Assembly: GCA_021613535.1 (NCBI GenBank)
Contig: CP075497.1
Span: 682,001-746,000 of the forward strand
Source: Adineta vaga
Taxonomy: Eukaryota > Rotifera
DNA: 64,000 bases
Reading direction: 5' to 3'
Shown: one piece after another, positions 20,395-31,735 of the stretch
Numbering within the stretch: position 1 is the stretch's first letter
Layout of the letters: the number at the start of each line of letters is the position of its first letter
Notes under the pieces: model-generated
Told to the model about the DNA's origin: nothing
The model's database searches: none
Seen by the model: the letters and a program-made list of their open reading frames with translations, nothing else
Translations under genes and position numbers: made by a program

Positions 20395-21137
20395 TTAATT
20401 TTCCTCTGAATGTATAATTTCATCAATTTCTTTGATTAAAAACATAAATGATTTATTAAAAGTTTTATTAGTAAATTGAATTGATATTTGTTTATCAAGA
20501 ATATGATTTAACCATCCTTTAATTGTATAAACACGATAATTTTTCTTAAATAAACGATCAGCTATTTTTAAACTGATAATTCTATCATTAACATTATTAC
20601 TATAACACATTAATAAATCAAAAGGAATAACATCATTCTATTGTTCAATTGTCATCGATGAATCAATATTAATTGAACATTCTTTCTCTTCTTGTTTTTT
20701 CTTTTGTTCATGATGAATCATTTTTTCATTTCCAAATCTCCTTATGATATTTTGAGCATTATTTTTCTTTCCTTGATTTATTAATTTAATATTCATTTTA
20801 AGAATTTGATCAATAAATCTATCATTAGATTTCAATGTTTTAATAACAATTGTACCATATACAGTTAATTTTCATACAATATCAATTGCTAAAGATTGAA
20901 TTTTTTCTAAAATTTCAACATCTGGTTTCATCAATTCCATAATTTGTTTAACAAGTGCAAGATTATATTTAAGAATTTTAATGTTTGACTATAATAAATT
21001 CGATTTTTTTCATATTTAAATGTTCAAGTTGATTAATTAATGATTTATTTTGTAAAATATCAATTAGATTTTCAATAATCGATCGATTAAGAAATTCTTC
21101 TCGAATTGATCTTTGCATAGCAAAATATTTCGTCTCA
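20395..21137 (-). pseudogene. ARM-like/TIR-domain gene remnant missing the TIR middle
   Basis: Reading leftwards: helical ARM-like segments (FLNRSIIENLIDILQNKSL at about 21090, then KPDVEILEKIQSLAIDIV), a TGA where family members would have Trp (about 20868), further helices ending TIEQ followed by TAG, then the first strand of a TIR domain (FDLLMCYSNNVNDR, KIADRLFKKNYRVY). The next residues are KGWLNHIL and FTNKTFNKSF, which belong to the far end of a TIR domain. About 45 residues between YRVY and KGW are absent. There is also a frameshift near 20980. TIR domains act as signalling modules or NAD hydrolases; this copy cannot make one. Confidence 0.7.
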
Positions 21138-21138
21138 A

Positions 21139-21262
21139 ATGAATAAATCAGAATGTATTCTTCTTTGTATAAGTGAATATTATTACGAGAATTCAATTTG
21201 TGAAAATGAAGCAAGATATGCTTTACAAACAGGTAAAACAATTTTCTTTTTAAAGATTCGAA
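21139..21262 (+). pseudogene. Inverted middle segment of the TIR domain
   Basis: On the opposite strand to the neighbouring TIR remnant, this stretch encodes NKSECILLCISEYYYENSI, CENEARYALQTGKTI and FFLKIRND. These are the central strand and helix of a TIR domain, exactly the part missing from 20395-21137. After PLFGF the frame loses similarity. It appears to be a displaced and inverted piece of the same gene or of a close copy. Confidence 0.65.
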
Positions 21263-21370
21263 ATGATCCATTATTTGGTTTTGAACATCATTTTAATATA
21301 TTTATTATTGCAAATAGTAAGAATAATTCATTCTTTCATTGTAATATGTACTTTAATATTGTTTCTATAG

Positions 21371-22180
21371 TTACAATCTAAAAAATCGTCTGGACATCAG
21401 AAAGATGAAATACAACGTATGTTAACAGTAGAAGAACGACGAAAGAAGTATGATGAAAGAATTCAAATTCTCCTGCGAAAACGAATATTTCCTATCAAAA
21501 ATCGTTTCCTTGGATTGACAGATGGTTAAGAAAACCAACCAATTGTACAAAACAAAATCTACTACCGTTTTCACCGATAGGTGATATTAATGATGCGATA
21601 TTTCCAAGACCAGAATATATTCTTGAAGAACTCGGTTTAAATGATCAATCTCTACTATCAACTCAATCGTCTTCAATTAAAATTGGAAATATCTTTGAAT
21701 GTATTTATTATGAAACGACCAATCGAACAATTATCATTACATGTTAGATTAAATCAATTTCCTTTTGATGAAGATTATACATTTGGAATTCGTACAGAAA
21801 AAAGAGAAAACTTATTACAAATATTTTCCGAATCATCGTCTCGTATAAGCAATGATGTTAGAAATCAATCGCGTTTACCTTGTTTACCATTGGAAATTAT
21901 GATAGATCGTAAAGATCAAGTGTTCAAACGTCATGATGCGAATAATTACAAAAAGAGACAAACGTATAAACGTCCTACTCGCGAAGAGTTAAAAGTTTAC
22001 TTTAAAAAATTCGCTCAACAAATGAATGAAAATACTATTGAGTTTGAGAAATTTTGTACAACACCGACGAACTATGAAATAATCATTCACGATAATGCAA
22101 AAACTGTTTTTTTAACGTTTCTCTCACTTTTTCGTCGAAAGATCGTTAAAAAAATACGAAAAGAAACGAGATGTTTGTGA
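21371..22180 (+). CDS. Uncharacterised, probably eroded coding region
   Basis: An AG at 21370 could be an acceptor; coding-like sequence follows (LTVEERRKKYDERIQILLRK at about 21422) up to a TAA near 21530, then another frame reads FPRPEYILEELGLNDQSLL, and a third, from ATG 21641 or 21710, gives the longest run (179 codons from 21641; RPIEQLSLHVRLNQFPFDED, then KRPTREELKVYFKKFAQQ) ending at TGA 22178-22180. The protein would be basic, Lys/Arg-rich and soluble. I recognise no family. The frame changes suggest decay or unrecognised introns. It stops about 40 bp before the SHIPPO gene on the same strand. Confidence 0.35.
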
Positions 22181-22221
22181 CATACTTGTTGTTTTTCATT
22201 CATTTTCTTCGAAAAAAAGAA

Positions 22222-22677
22222 ATGAATATGACGAGCGATTCGAAATCAGGTATCGCTTTTTATGTCTTTCTTATAACTAATTTTATTCACTGTTCTCATT
22301 AGTTCATCACAATCAACCAAATAAACAAGATCACATTTTACATAGTTCACACGATGTTCAACATGATAATCCAACAGAAAATTGTAGTCCAGGTAAAGAT
22401 TTATCGACATGAACAAATTAGTCAACGAAAGTCATTTTTGTTTCTAGGACCAGCTGCATACAATATAGATTATACGACGAAAGCGGTGTATCCGTCATCG
22501 CCTCATTACTCACTCAGCTCTCGTTTAAGAGATCCCTGTAGCTACAGTCAAACGCCAGGTCCTGGCTCTTATTATGCAACTAGGCTCGAGCATTACAAAT
22601 CCCAGGCACCCATGTATAGTTTTGGCAAACGACATTCAATGAAGAAAGCTTTATGTATTGTCAAATACGAAGATTAG
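22222..22677 (+). CDS. SHIPPO-repeat (ODF3-like) axonemal protein, short
   Basis: Three exons give an in-frame 115-aa protein: 22222-22249, 22303-22392 and 22448-22677, with donors GTATCG and GTAAAG and acceptors TTAG and CTAG. The frame is continuous over both junctions; the second recreates CSPGPAAYNIDY. Sperm-tail Pro-Gly repeats are visible (PGPAAYNI at about residues 39-46 and TPGPGSYYA at about 73-81) together with the linking SFGKR motif. Such proteins line ciliary or flagellar doublet microtubules as inner proteins; family members usually carry more repeats (about 250 aa), so this is a short form. It ends just before a GT-rich array. Confidence 0.7.
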
Positions 22678-22680
22678 GAT

Positions 22681-22737
22681 GTAGGTGTGAGTGTGGGTAA
22701 AAGAGAGTTACCTTCACCGTCACCCACAGCCACACCA
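22681..22737. repeat. GTGTGG/CCACAC strand-switch repeat
   Basis: G-rich GTAGGTGTGAGTGTGGG on the left and C-rich CACCCACAGCCACACC on the right, about 15 bp apart, between two converging genes. Confidence 0.6.
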
Positions 22738-22869
22738 TCAACGGTCGCATGTGAATCTTCTCTACACATTTTAATGACACTTTTATTTTATGAAGAGAAC
22801 ACACACGAATATGTTTTATAATATTAAAAGATCAATGACAACTAGATGTATTATAGTTTTTGTTCAGAA

Positions 22870-24244
22870 TTAAGGATCATATATCTCAGTACTAGTTAAG
22901 TCGTCACTACCATCAAAACCGCCTATCACTAAGACTCTTCCATCGGTTAATGAGCATACAGCATGATACTCTCGTTTATAATTCATATCACCCACAGCGA
23001 ACCAAACTTTCTTAGATGGATCATATAATTCTGTACTTTTGATAGCATCATTACCATTAGAACCACCTGTAACTAAAATTTTTTTATTTTTCAATAAGAC
23101 TCCTTCATGATTATGTCTTCTACTTCCCATGCTATTAGTTTTTAGCCAAAGCTCTTTTGTTGAATCATATAATTCGACACTATCTTCTGTCTGACTACCA
23201 TGCGATCCTCCTGTTACTAAAATTTGTCCGTTTGATAAAATGAATGCTCTATGATACTGTCGTTGAACATGCATAGTAGTGGCGATTGCCCAGCTATTTG
23301 TTGATAGTTCATAATATTCAGTAGTAGCTAAATAATAACCATTACCGTATCCACCCGTGACTAGTATATGTCCATTGAGCAATAAGGATGCTGTGTGTCC
23401 ATCTCGAGCATAATGCATCTGTCGAATAGTAATCCAAATTCCTGATGATGAATCGTATATTTCTGCACTATCTAAAATAATATTACCATCATAACCTCCG
23501 CTAATTAATACGTTTCCATTTTTTAAAAGAGATGCTGCAGCAAAGTTTCGTGCATCACTCATATAACCAGTCATCGACCACATTCCTGTTGATGGGTCAT
23601 ATAATTCAGCACTATTCAAAAACTCACTCCCATTAAAACCACCGGCCACCAAGACTTTTCCAGTCGGCAATACGATTGCTATGTGTCCTTGACGTCTATC
23701 GTTCATAATGCCGGTCGTTGACCAAAGTTCTGTTGATGAATCATACAATTCAGCCACATTTGGAATAGAATCATTTAGATTTCCACCAGTCACAAGTACT
23801 TTACCATTTGGTAATAAAGATGCTGTATGTTCATGTCGTGCAACTTTCATGTCACCGGTGTTCGTCCATACTATAGAAAATATGTAGTATAATGAACAAA
23901 GACATATAACTCTATTACTTACTGGATTTCTGAGTAGTAGTAGTAGTAGTAGTGGTTGTCAATGTCGTCGTTGATTCAGATGTGGATAATGTTGTTGACG
24001 CAGATGTAGATGTAGATGTAGATGTAGATGTAGATGTTAACGTGGATGATATTACCGTAGTAATGGTACTGTCTGATTTCTTTGGAGCCAAAATGACAAA
24101 CTTCAACAAAAAACCAAACGTAATAGCAATTATCGTTAAAACTATAACAGCAATGCAAATAATTTTGAATCGACGATGACGCCACCATTTAAATGATCTA
24201 ATATCTCTAATGTTATACTCGATGTATGCTTTGTTAGCGTGCAT
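22870..24244 (-). CDS. Type II membrane protein with seven kelch repeats
   Basis: Two exons: 24244-23923 and 23870-22870, with donor GTAAGT and acceptor CTATAG and a 52-bp intron. The phase-1 junction gives QKSIWTNTGDMKVARHEHTA, restoring a kelch blade, so the model is firm; 440 aa. Residues 1-27 are cytosolic and basic (WWRHRR), 28-50 a transmembrane helix, 51-105 a Ser/Thr stalk, and 106-440 seven repeats of about 47 residues, each with a VLVTGG-type double glycine, AELYDPST and W. Blades of the form SAELYDPSTG-W-TGxM-AR-HTA are typical of bacterial kelch/galactose-oxidase-like proteins, so the propeller may be of foreign origin with an animal-type first exon added. It is probably an extracellular recognition or adhesion protein; no copper-radical oxidase signature is visible. 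Confidence 0.85.
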
Positions 24245-24670
24245 ATGATGATATAGAAGAAAAGAAACTCAGGTTTACAAATAGATAAATAAATGAATCG
24301 TCCTTAGTCTTGCTTTGTATATATATCACCTTAATAATAATGACAACAGGTAACTCCTATTATCGTTTTATCATACGTTTAATATCTCAATATGATATTG
24401 CAATAATGTATTTTACTTACAGTTTTGCCAGTGAAGACGATATATAACAGTTTAATCAAATCTTGTGATTCTTTCGAATCATTTATCTCAAAATATGTTT
24501 CTGTTTTATAACATAGACAAATATAATCATTTCATTTTTTCATTCAAACGATGGATATTTTTATTGGAAACTTTTATCCAAAGGGTTTTCGATGTTTTAG
24601 TAGTAAGAGAAAAAAAACTGAAAAGCATTTAAATCAAACAGTGTGGTGAATAATGTCTTGAAGCACCGTT
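24245..24670. other. Intergenic, nothing seen
   Basis: AT-rich spacer upstream of the kelch gene and downstream of the Cys-rich gene on the same strand. It should hold the kelch promoter; a TATATATA block is near 24319. Confidence 0.4.
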
Positions 24671-25629
24671 TTATTGTAACCAATCACAATGTCCATAATA
24701 TTGACGGCATTCAATGGGCGCGGTGTTCTTTGCGTCTTTTTGGCATATTCCAATATTATTATCTTTATTCACTGCAGTCACCCTGTCTGGACAGATTCCT
24801 CGGTTGTACAGTTCTTGTGGAGCGTTTCGAAATGTACAGCGACAGGCTTTTGCTCCTCCTAAATCAAGAGTAAGAAAAAAGATAACTGTTTTAAACGTAC
24901 TACATATTTTATCTATCAGAACATAGCATTTAACTCTCCTTTCATATACTTTGACAGAAATAGTCACAAACAATGTAATGGACTACTCCATTTGTCTGAA
25001 AACTTTCTCCGAATTGATAAAACGTTACAAAATACCCAGTAATATCTAATCGTATCGGATGAACAATCTTTGGGGTTCATGGATTCTCGAATATTATATT
25101 AGAGGCAGAAACCATTTTGATCTACTCATGTATATTCGATAGGAAGCACCTGGATTACGTACTTAGCTTCTATAATTAAACGTAACATTTGAAGTTGTGA
25201 CTGATGGACACTATATCTTTTTTGAAGTTTGTCAGTCTCATTCATATTGTTACAAGACTAATTTGATGCTTGTGTTTCGGATAATGACAAAAATTTCAAA
25301 CATATCAAAGCAATGAATGATGAAAGTCACTCACTCGTTTGTTGTCCATATGTTCTGATACCATATTGCATCAACACAGATGCACCGTAAGCTGCAGCTA
25401 AAGCTAAAAACACTTCAGGAGCCACGATCGCACCGACGTATGGCAGTAAACCAGCAGGCACAGCTTGCCGTTTAAGGACTTGCTTACGTTGCCATTGTTT
25501 TTCTTCGTTCTGAGATGCGTTGACCAATAATGACGTCCATAATAAAAGCAGGTAAAACCTATTCAGAGTATGTATTTTAGAAAACTTAATTTTCAGTTAG
25601 AAAATCTCATACCAATGTAATTTACCCAT
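24671..25629 (-). CDS. Small secreted protein, hydrophobic core and six C-terminal Cys
   Basis: Three exons: 25629-25613, 25558-25335 and 24858-24671 (donors GTATGA and GTGAGT, acceptors ATAG and TTTAG). Both junctions keep frame, giving 142 aa. The first junction builds a clean signal peptide (WFYLLLLWTSLLVNAS). A basic segment with a dibasic site (VLKRQ, about residue 36) follows, then a Gly/Ala-rich hydrophobic stretch (about 40-75, with PEVFLALAAAYGASVLM) and a C-terminal domain with six cysteines (ACRC, GICPD, GICQK, IECRQ, GHCDW). This looks like a processed secreted peptide or surface protein. I know no matching family. The second intron (476 bp) is long for this window, so a small exon may be hidden in it. 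Confidence 0.65.
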
Positions 25630-26782
25630 AATTTGCACTTGTAGGAATTAGGTTATCTAAGATAAAGAAAAGAATATATTTCAAGATTAAAAATTCAAAA
25701 TATTCCATAGATAAATGAATTTCATGATAAATAACCACGACAATAATTGCAGTATGTGCAGAATAAAGGAAAGTGAAGTTCTGATAAAACTTCGACTTTC
25801 TAGTGATTCGTGTTAAATATATGTCTGCATTTGCTAGTCGGAAAATGATCTTGGTTCAAAAGTTCCGTTAAAGTGTTTTGGAAATGTTAACAGAGCTTCT
25901 ATATCTATCAATCATTAAAAGAAACCATATATATACCAGCGAAGAGCTTGCTGATGGTGTAATCATGTGAGTGTGATTTCGTATGCATATATTAAAATCA
26001 TATATTCGAGAGTCTTCTTAAATGCTACTGATTCTTTATAGCAGCAATATGAAAGAGAAGGAACTATTTTCATGTTCTTGACGGAATAAAGTATACAAGA
26101 AGATTTTTTTCGCAAAAAAAACTATTCCTTGTTCGTACCATTTCTCCTCATTTATGCAGCAAATTTATGTAAATGGAAAGAAAATATTGGATCCGATTCA
26201 CTTCTTCATCTTTCTCGAAATAGAGTATGTCAAAGAAATATACTTAACGGAGACTGATTGATTACTGTTTGCCTATAAAAACCTAACTTAAATACTTGAT
26301 TCCCATCTTGCCATTAATATTCTCATTCAATATTGAAAGAAAATTTATTCTGAATTATTAGTTAGTATTTGAGGGTGTGGGTGTGGGTGTGGGTTCTATA
26401 CTATCATATACATTCACATCCTATCATAAATAAAAACTTTTCTAATGAACATTCTATCTCATTTAAATCTTAATAAAAGTAAAAATTATTCAGCGTCCTA
26501 GTTGTCTCATCAACCATCCTAAAGCATTGCTTCCATCACAAATTGTATTTAATAAAACGATTGATTTAAACAATAATTGAATTTGTTTGTCAAACGGAAT
26601 AGTATTAATCAAAGATGGATATGATGATAGTGTCTATCTGAAAAGTGCTGAACTGTAACCATTGGGCCATAAATAATGATGGCCTCCGTATTTCTCGAAT
26701 ATCTCCGCCATTTTTCATCCGTTTGGTATAATTTGTTTTTTGAACGAATCGTCGTTCGATTAGGCTAGTTTCATTCGAGAAA
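25630..26782. other. Intergenic; one GTGTGG array
   Basis: No gene could be supported. The stretch contains the telomere-like array at 26371-26394. The final 120 bp, directly before the transposase fragment at 26783, may be transposon 5' sequence. Confidence 0.45.
26371..26394 (+). repeat. GAGGG(TGTGGG)3 array
   Basis: Three and a half TGTGGG units preceded by GAGGG. A degenerate C-rich complement (ACATCCTATCA) follows about 20 bp later. Confidence 0.75.
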
Positions 26783-26986
26783 ATGAAAAGTAGAGATATA
26801 CAAAAGCTTGTACTTTTAAAGCACGAAAATGGTGATGGACCGACAACGATTTTTCGAAATCTCTACGGTTTTCTCAGTCTTCTGACGATCGAACGGTGGT
26901 GCAAAAGCATCTGTGACACCGGCTGTATTAATCTAACAAAACCACTCGACCGCCCGAGAACGATTCGAACGGCGAATGTCGAGTGA
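26783..26986 (+). pseudogene. N-terminal fragment of a Tc1/mariner-type transposase
   Basis: Sixty-seven codons from ATG 26783 encode a helix-turn-helix region: LVLLKHENGDGPTTIFRNLY, then TIERWCKSICDTGCINLT and RPRTIRT, the usual pattern of the DNA-binding N-terminus of Tc1/mariner transposases. Nothing of the DDE catalytic part follows; the frame ends TANVE and stops 40 bp before a CCCACA array. It is a truncated relic. Confidence 0.7.
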
Positions 26987-27771
26987 GTGTGGATATCTCT
27001 TCTCCAACCACATCCTCATTCAAACTTTCACCCACACCCACACCCACACCCTCATGTTAGGTACAAGATTGTCATTTCTTAAGCAAAAAATCCAATACAA
27101 AGAAAAAATACATTGGTTCATCATTCGTGTGCTTGTGAGAAAAGAAAAAAAGAGATTTGATTGGATCGTTTCATTTACGTATGTAATTTGTTTGAAAAAA
27201 GATGATGCCAAAAGAGATATTATGGATCGATAGGTTTTTCATTGAAAACGTCAATAAGATTATCCTTCCATAGTATCAATGAGATTTGATTACATGAGAG
27301 TTTTTCTGTTATAATTTGATATTAAAATTCATTTATTTCATATCTTTAGCTTAAAACTATCGTATACATAGTGCTTTAACAATGAAAAGCACAACCTCAT
27401 AAAGTCAAAAATGTACCCGCGCTCATATATTTCACGAAGAATGGCCTTTTGATACATAATCATACAGGATTGAAACACATCCATTCTCAACATTGATAGT
27501 TTTAATAAAGTTTTTTTCTTTTCATTATTGTTTTATTTTGTCAAAATATTCTAAGGTATCTTTTATAAAAATTAGGTTTGAGTTGATTATACTTTGATAA
27601 GATTTTCGTTTTTTTTGTTTTACAATATTTCTTAAAATAGAATTAACATAAAAATGAATAAAAAAGAAACTCTACCTTTCTATATTTTTTGTTTGATGAA
27701 ATATTTTAATAATTTCGTCTCATACATAAAGAGCCGGTCTGATCACCGGATTTTTATTTCATCTCGAACCC
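26987..27771. other. Intergenic; CCCACA array at the left
   Basis: The C-rich array 27029-27053 (CACCCACACCCACACCCACA) lies here, preceded by degenerate units from 26989. The open frames near 27000-27240 overlap it on both strands and look spurious. The rest is AT-rich and should contain the promoter of the NHL gene. Confidence 0.45.
27029..27053 (-). repeat. (CCCACA)n telomere-like array
   Basis: Four CCCACA units ending in CCCTC, the complement of the GAGGGTGTGGG start seen at 26371. It follows the truncated transposase directly. Confidence 0.75.
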
Positions 27772-30726
27772 ATGAAACGCCCAAGTAAACCAAGACTTAG
27801 TTTTGTGGAAAAACCGAAACGAGCTCGTCGAGTAACAATTAGTAATACTGTTCGTATTAGTAGAGTTAATCAATGTGATGCAAATGATGTACAAATTGTA
27901 TACATAGAACAATAGCTAAATCTTTTAATATTCAGATATTTTCGCATCTTTAGTCACAAAGACATCAAAACATGGATACATCGACATCTACTCTATCATC
28001 GTCGAATCAAAGAAATAGAGCAAGAATTCAAGTAAGTTTCAATTATGTACATTTTTTCTAAAGACTAATTGTGAATAACATCGTATCATGAATATATTAT
28101 TTATTTCATTGATTTTAGTTAGATAATATGCAACTATTATATCGTGATACTCATGCATCATCAATTTTCAAACAAAATCGTATTAGTCCGGTATTAGACG
28201 TGTGATTGATATTTTATAACTTAATGAAACAAAAAAATGATTCTTTTTAGAATAATATACATACAAATCTATCGAATATTTCGTTGGATAATAAAGATCA
28301 ATGGAGAAAATGTAAAAAACAAGAAAAACATGTTGAAACGAGAATAAATCAAGAACCAAATGATATGCATCGAAGATTAACCGATAATTCCAAGCAATCG
28401 TTCGATTCTTTTACGAATATATTTCGATATAGAGAAAGCGATGATGAAAGATCAGAAAAACGCAGAAGGTATCTTTTTCTCGATTAATATCTGTGATTAA
28501 TTAACAATACAGATACATTTCAGACGCCGTGGCATATTTTTTAAAACACCAGAATGTTGCTGTCTTTGTATTGGTGCGACAGTAACTGGATTTATCTTAT
28601 TAGGTGCATTGATAGCTGCAATTGCACTTATCGGTCAGTATTTTACATAATCTAAAGTTTGTAATAGAAACAAAATTTATGTTAACTTACAAATTTCAAA
28701 TGATATGAGTTAATCTGAAAAACTCTTATCATCATTTGATGATCTCCAAATAGAAATTAATCAATGGTTTTAGCTTGTTTTAACAAAACAAAACGAAACT
28801 TAGGAAATAATGATATACAATAAGTATTTAGTTTTAAAAGTAGTAATTATCTTAATCGAAAGAATATTTACATTTCAAAGAGATGTAGACACAACGTTTT
28901 TATATATTTCCTATTGTTATTTAACCATTAGATTGTGTACTAGATACTGCAGCATATTAGAAACCAACTTTCAATTACTTAAATATTTTGTTTCATTTGA
29001 TATATGATCTGATACAATGCTATATAAATAAATGTTTACTTTTTGTTTGATGATCTTTGTTTTAATTTATACACTAATTTTATGTAGCGAAAGATTCAAC
29101 ATCATCTACAACTACATGTAAGATCATATCTATTTCACAAGTATGATACTATTATTAGTGTGTTTTCAGCAACAACAGTAAGTACTACTAGTACAACTAC
29201 AACAATCAGCACTCCAACTACATCGACAAGCGTTACAACTGTAACAGCAAGTGACACAACTACAACGGAAACTTCAACAATAATTTCTACGAGTTCAACA
29301 TCCACAACGGTAAGTACGAGTACTGCAAGCCTTATTGTCTCAACAGAGACAACAAGCGAAACAACTACAGTTACTGATGTTACGACTATTTCAACAACTG
29401 AAACATCAACCAACATCATTACAACAACAACTACATCAGGTATTTCTTTATTTTTATTCCTCTTCTTGAGACAATTCAATCACGATACAATATACTTTTT
29501 TACTTGACTATAGTAATATTTAATTTTGTTTATCATCTTATTCTATGTCGCAATATGATTGCATTGTATTATATAGTCTTTTTAAGTATTATTCGTGTTC
29601 AATAACCTAATTTAAATGTAGTACTCTATTTGAAGTTTCTATAAAATAATTGAACTAAGCAAAACATTTGTATATATAATAATCTATCTTCTATTTATTT
29701 AGAATCAACAACACCAACAACATCCTTTGATACTTGTAAGTATTTTCTTCTTTTCACAAAAGAATGAGCCGTTCCAGTAAAGAGTTCATGGCCAAATCAT
29801 ATGATTGTATACTGAAATTATACATTCATACTATCAGATGTTATTGTGTACTTATTTGACATTCATATTGTTTAGGTAACGGTATTAAATGGAATAAAAC
29901 AGGTATACGTGTTGCTGGTGATGGTTCCACAGGAGGAAGTTCGAATCAACTTAATAAGCCACGATGTGTATATGTTGATGCTAATGATACAGTGTATGTT
30001 TGCGATACTGAAAATCATCGTATTCAAAAGTGGCCTAAAGGTGCATCAGTTGGTACAACATTATCAAGTGGACTTAATAAACCTTTAGGTCTTACTTTTG
30101 ATACTAGTGGGAATATGTATGTAGCTGATACAGAAAATTGTCGTGTAGCAAAATTTATTCCGCCATCGACAAGCGGTACAACAGTTGCTGGAACCAGTGG
30201 ATCTTGTGGAAATTCAAATAATCAACTAGATAAACCCTCAGGTGTTGCTGTTGATAGTAGTGGAAAATTGTATGTAACTGATACGAATAGTAACAGAGTG
30301 ATGAAATATAATTCAGGTTCAACAACTGGTACTTCTGTACTTACGTCTATAAATTCTCCATATGGAATAATGTTTCGAAATGATTCATCAAATCAAGTTT
30401 ATATTAGTCAAATATCAACTAAACTTTTGCAACTCTGGACTCTTGGTGCATCGTCACCCGATGTTACTCTCGGTACTAGCAGTAATTTTAATGAACCAAA
30501 ACAGATAGCGATTGATTGGTATGGCAACGTTTATGTTACAGATGAACAGAACGATCGAATACAAATGTTTTGTGCTGGTTCCTCGACAGTAAAAACGGTA
30601 GCTAATGGTGGTTCTGGATATACACCAACACTTGATGAACAAACAGGTATTGCCTTTGATTCGAATATGAATTTATATGTTACTAGTATTACTCCTTCTG
30701 GTGTTTATAAATATATGCGTATTTGA
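27772..30726 (+). CDS. Type II membrane protein, Thr-rich stalk, NHL beta-propeller
   Basis: Nine exons assembled in frame: 27772-27897, 27954-28031, 28119-28190, 28251-28468, 28524-28633, 29088-29117, 29170-29439, 29703-29735, 29876-30726, about 595 aa. All junctions are GT-AG and phase-consistent. A start at 27972 inside exon 2 would also work; I prefer 27772 because exon 1 joins in frame through a typical 56-bp intron. Residues 1-165 are basic and hydrophilic (cytosolic); a helix of about 25 residues (CIGATVTGFILLGALIAAIA, exon 5) spans the membrane; a Thr/Ser stalk (exons 6-8) follows; then about six NHL repeats (VYVDANDTVYVCDTENHRIQ, MYVADTENCRVAKF, LYVTDTNSNRVMKY, VYVTDEQNDRIQMF). It shares its plan with the kelch protein upstream. 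NHL propellers bind proteins, RNA or glycans; here it must face outside. The NHL exon is single and intronless. Confidence 0.8.
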
Positions 30727-31735
30727 CATTTGCAACAATTTCTAAAATTATTTTTCGATTGAATCGTTTCCCAAGTTATGAAGAGAACACAAAAATATAA
30801 ACTTTATTTTTATTCTGCGTTTTGATTATACAAAAACAATTTCTTATTATAGATTTAATCCAATAAAAATACGGAGTATCATCAATTTCATATTCATTTT
30901 GAAAATTCATTATTTTCATCTCAATAATCGAAGTGTGTAAGCGTTGTTCTTTTGTATCCATACATATGTCTTCATATGTTGGATATATGAGGCAAATAGA
31001 GGGTGTTGGGTGTGGGTGTGGGTGGGTGTGGGTGTGAGTGAAACTCATGTGTTAATATGTTACCCACACCCACACCCTCAAGATCAACCTTTTAGTTAGC
31101 AATTTAACATTTGTTATTCGAACTTTTTTCATTTTCTACTTCGAACATGCCTCTATTCTATTGCTTATTTTCTTTATCAATCTCTTTCAAGTCCCATTTC
31201 GTCATTGTGCGCTTGCATTTTTTTCTTTTCTCTTCTATTATTTGTTTTTTGGGTACATGAAAAAGTTTTATCTTATGCATGGTAAACGTGCAATACGGTA
31301 GTTTCGATATTTATTGTTTTTCTTCGCTTTTCTGTTTCTCTTACTCTTGTTGTCGATAGTCTGTTTGTGAGTCTTTTTCTAATCAAGAATAAACATATTG
31401 CGCAGTTGATATTCGCACTAGGTATTAGCAAAAAAAGTCCATATTGATGAGATATGACAACGAAATATAGTTAACAGGTTTTTGCCTCCTGTTAGAGACT
31501 GTTAATCTAGTTTCGCAAATAATATCAGTCGTTCTTGATAGATTTCATTCAAGTTTGATATCAGATTCATACAGAACATGAGGTATTGTATAGTGTATGC
31601 ATGATTCTACTAAACATGCCCTGTATTAACGAAAAAAATATACTAAATACGACATTTATTTCAAGAATTTTCACAGATCGTTTTCTAGATTTCAACAAAA
31701 ATTAATATTCCAAAAACGTTTTGTTATATTTTCCT
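30727..31735. other. Intergenic; large GT/AC palindromic repeat
   Basis: The repeat 30999-31079 is described separately. No gene was recognised; the stretch 31080-31735 is T-rich with no repeated structure seen. Confidence 0.45.
30999..31079. repeat. Telomere-like strand-switch palindrome
   Basis: It reads GAGGGTGTTGGG followed by TGTGGG/TGGG units up to about 31040, then about 20 bp of spacer, then ACCCACACCCACACCCTC. This is the largest member of the family in the window and can fold into a G-strand/C-strand hairpin. Confidence 0.75.

Noticed and set aside
23952-24179. Asp/Val-rich plus-strand frame
   Set aside because: It is the antisense of the Thr/Ser codon repeats of the kelch gene stalk.
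29135-29479. Val-rich minus-strand frame of 114 codons
   Set aside because: It is the antisense of the Thr-rich exon of the NHL gene.
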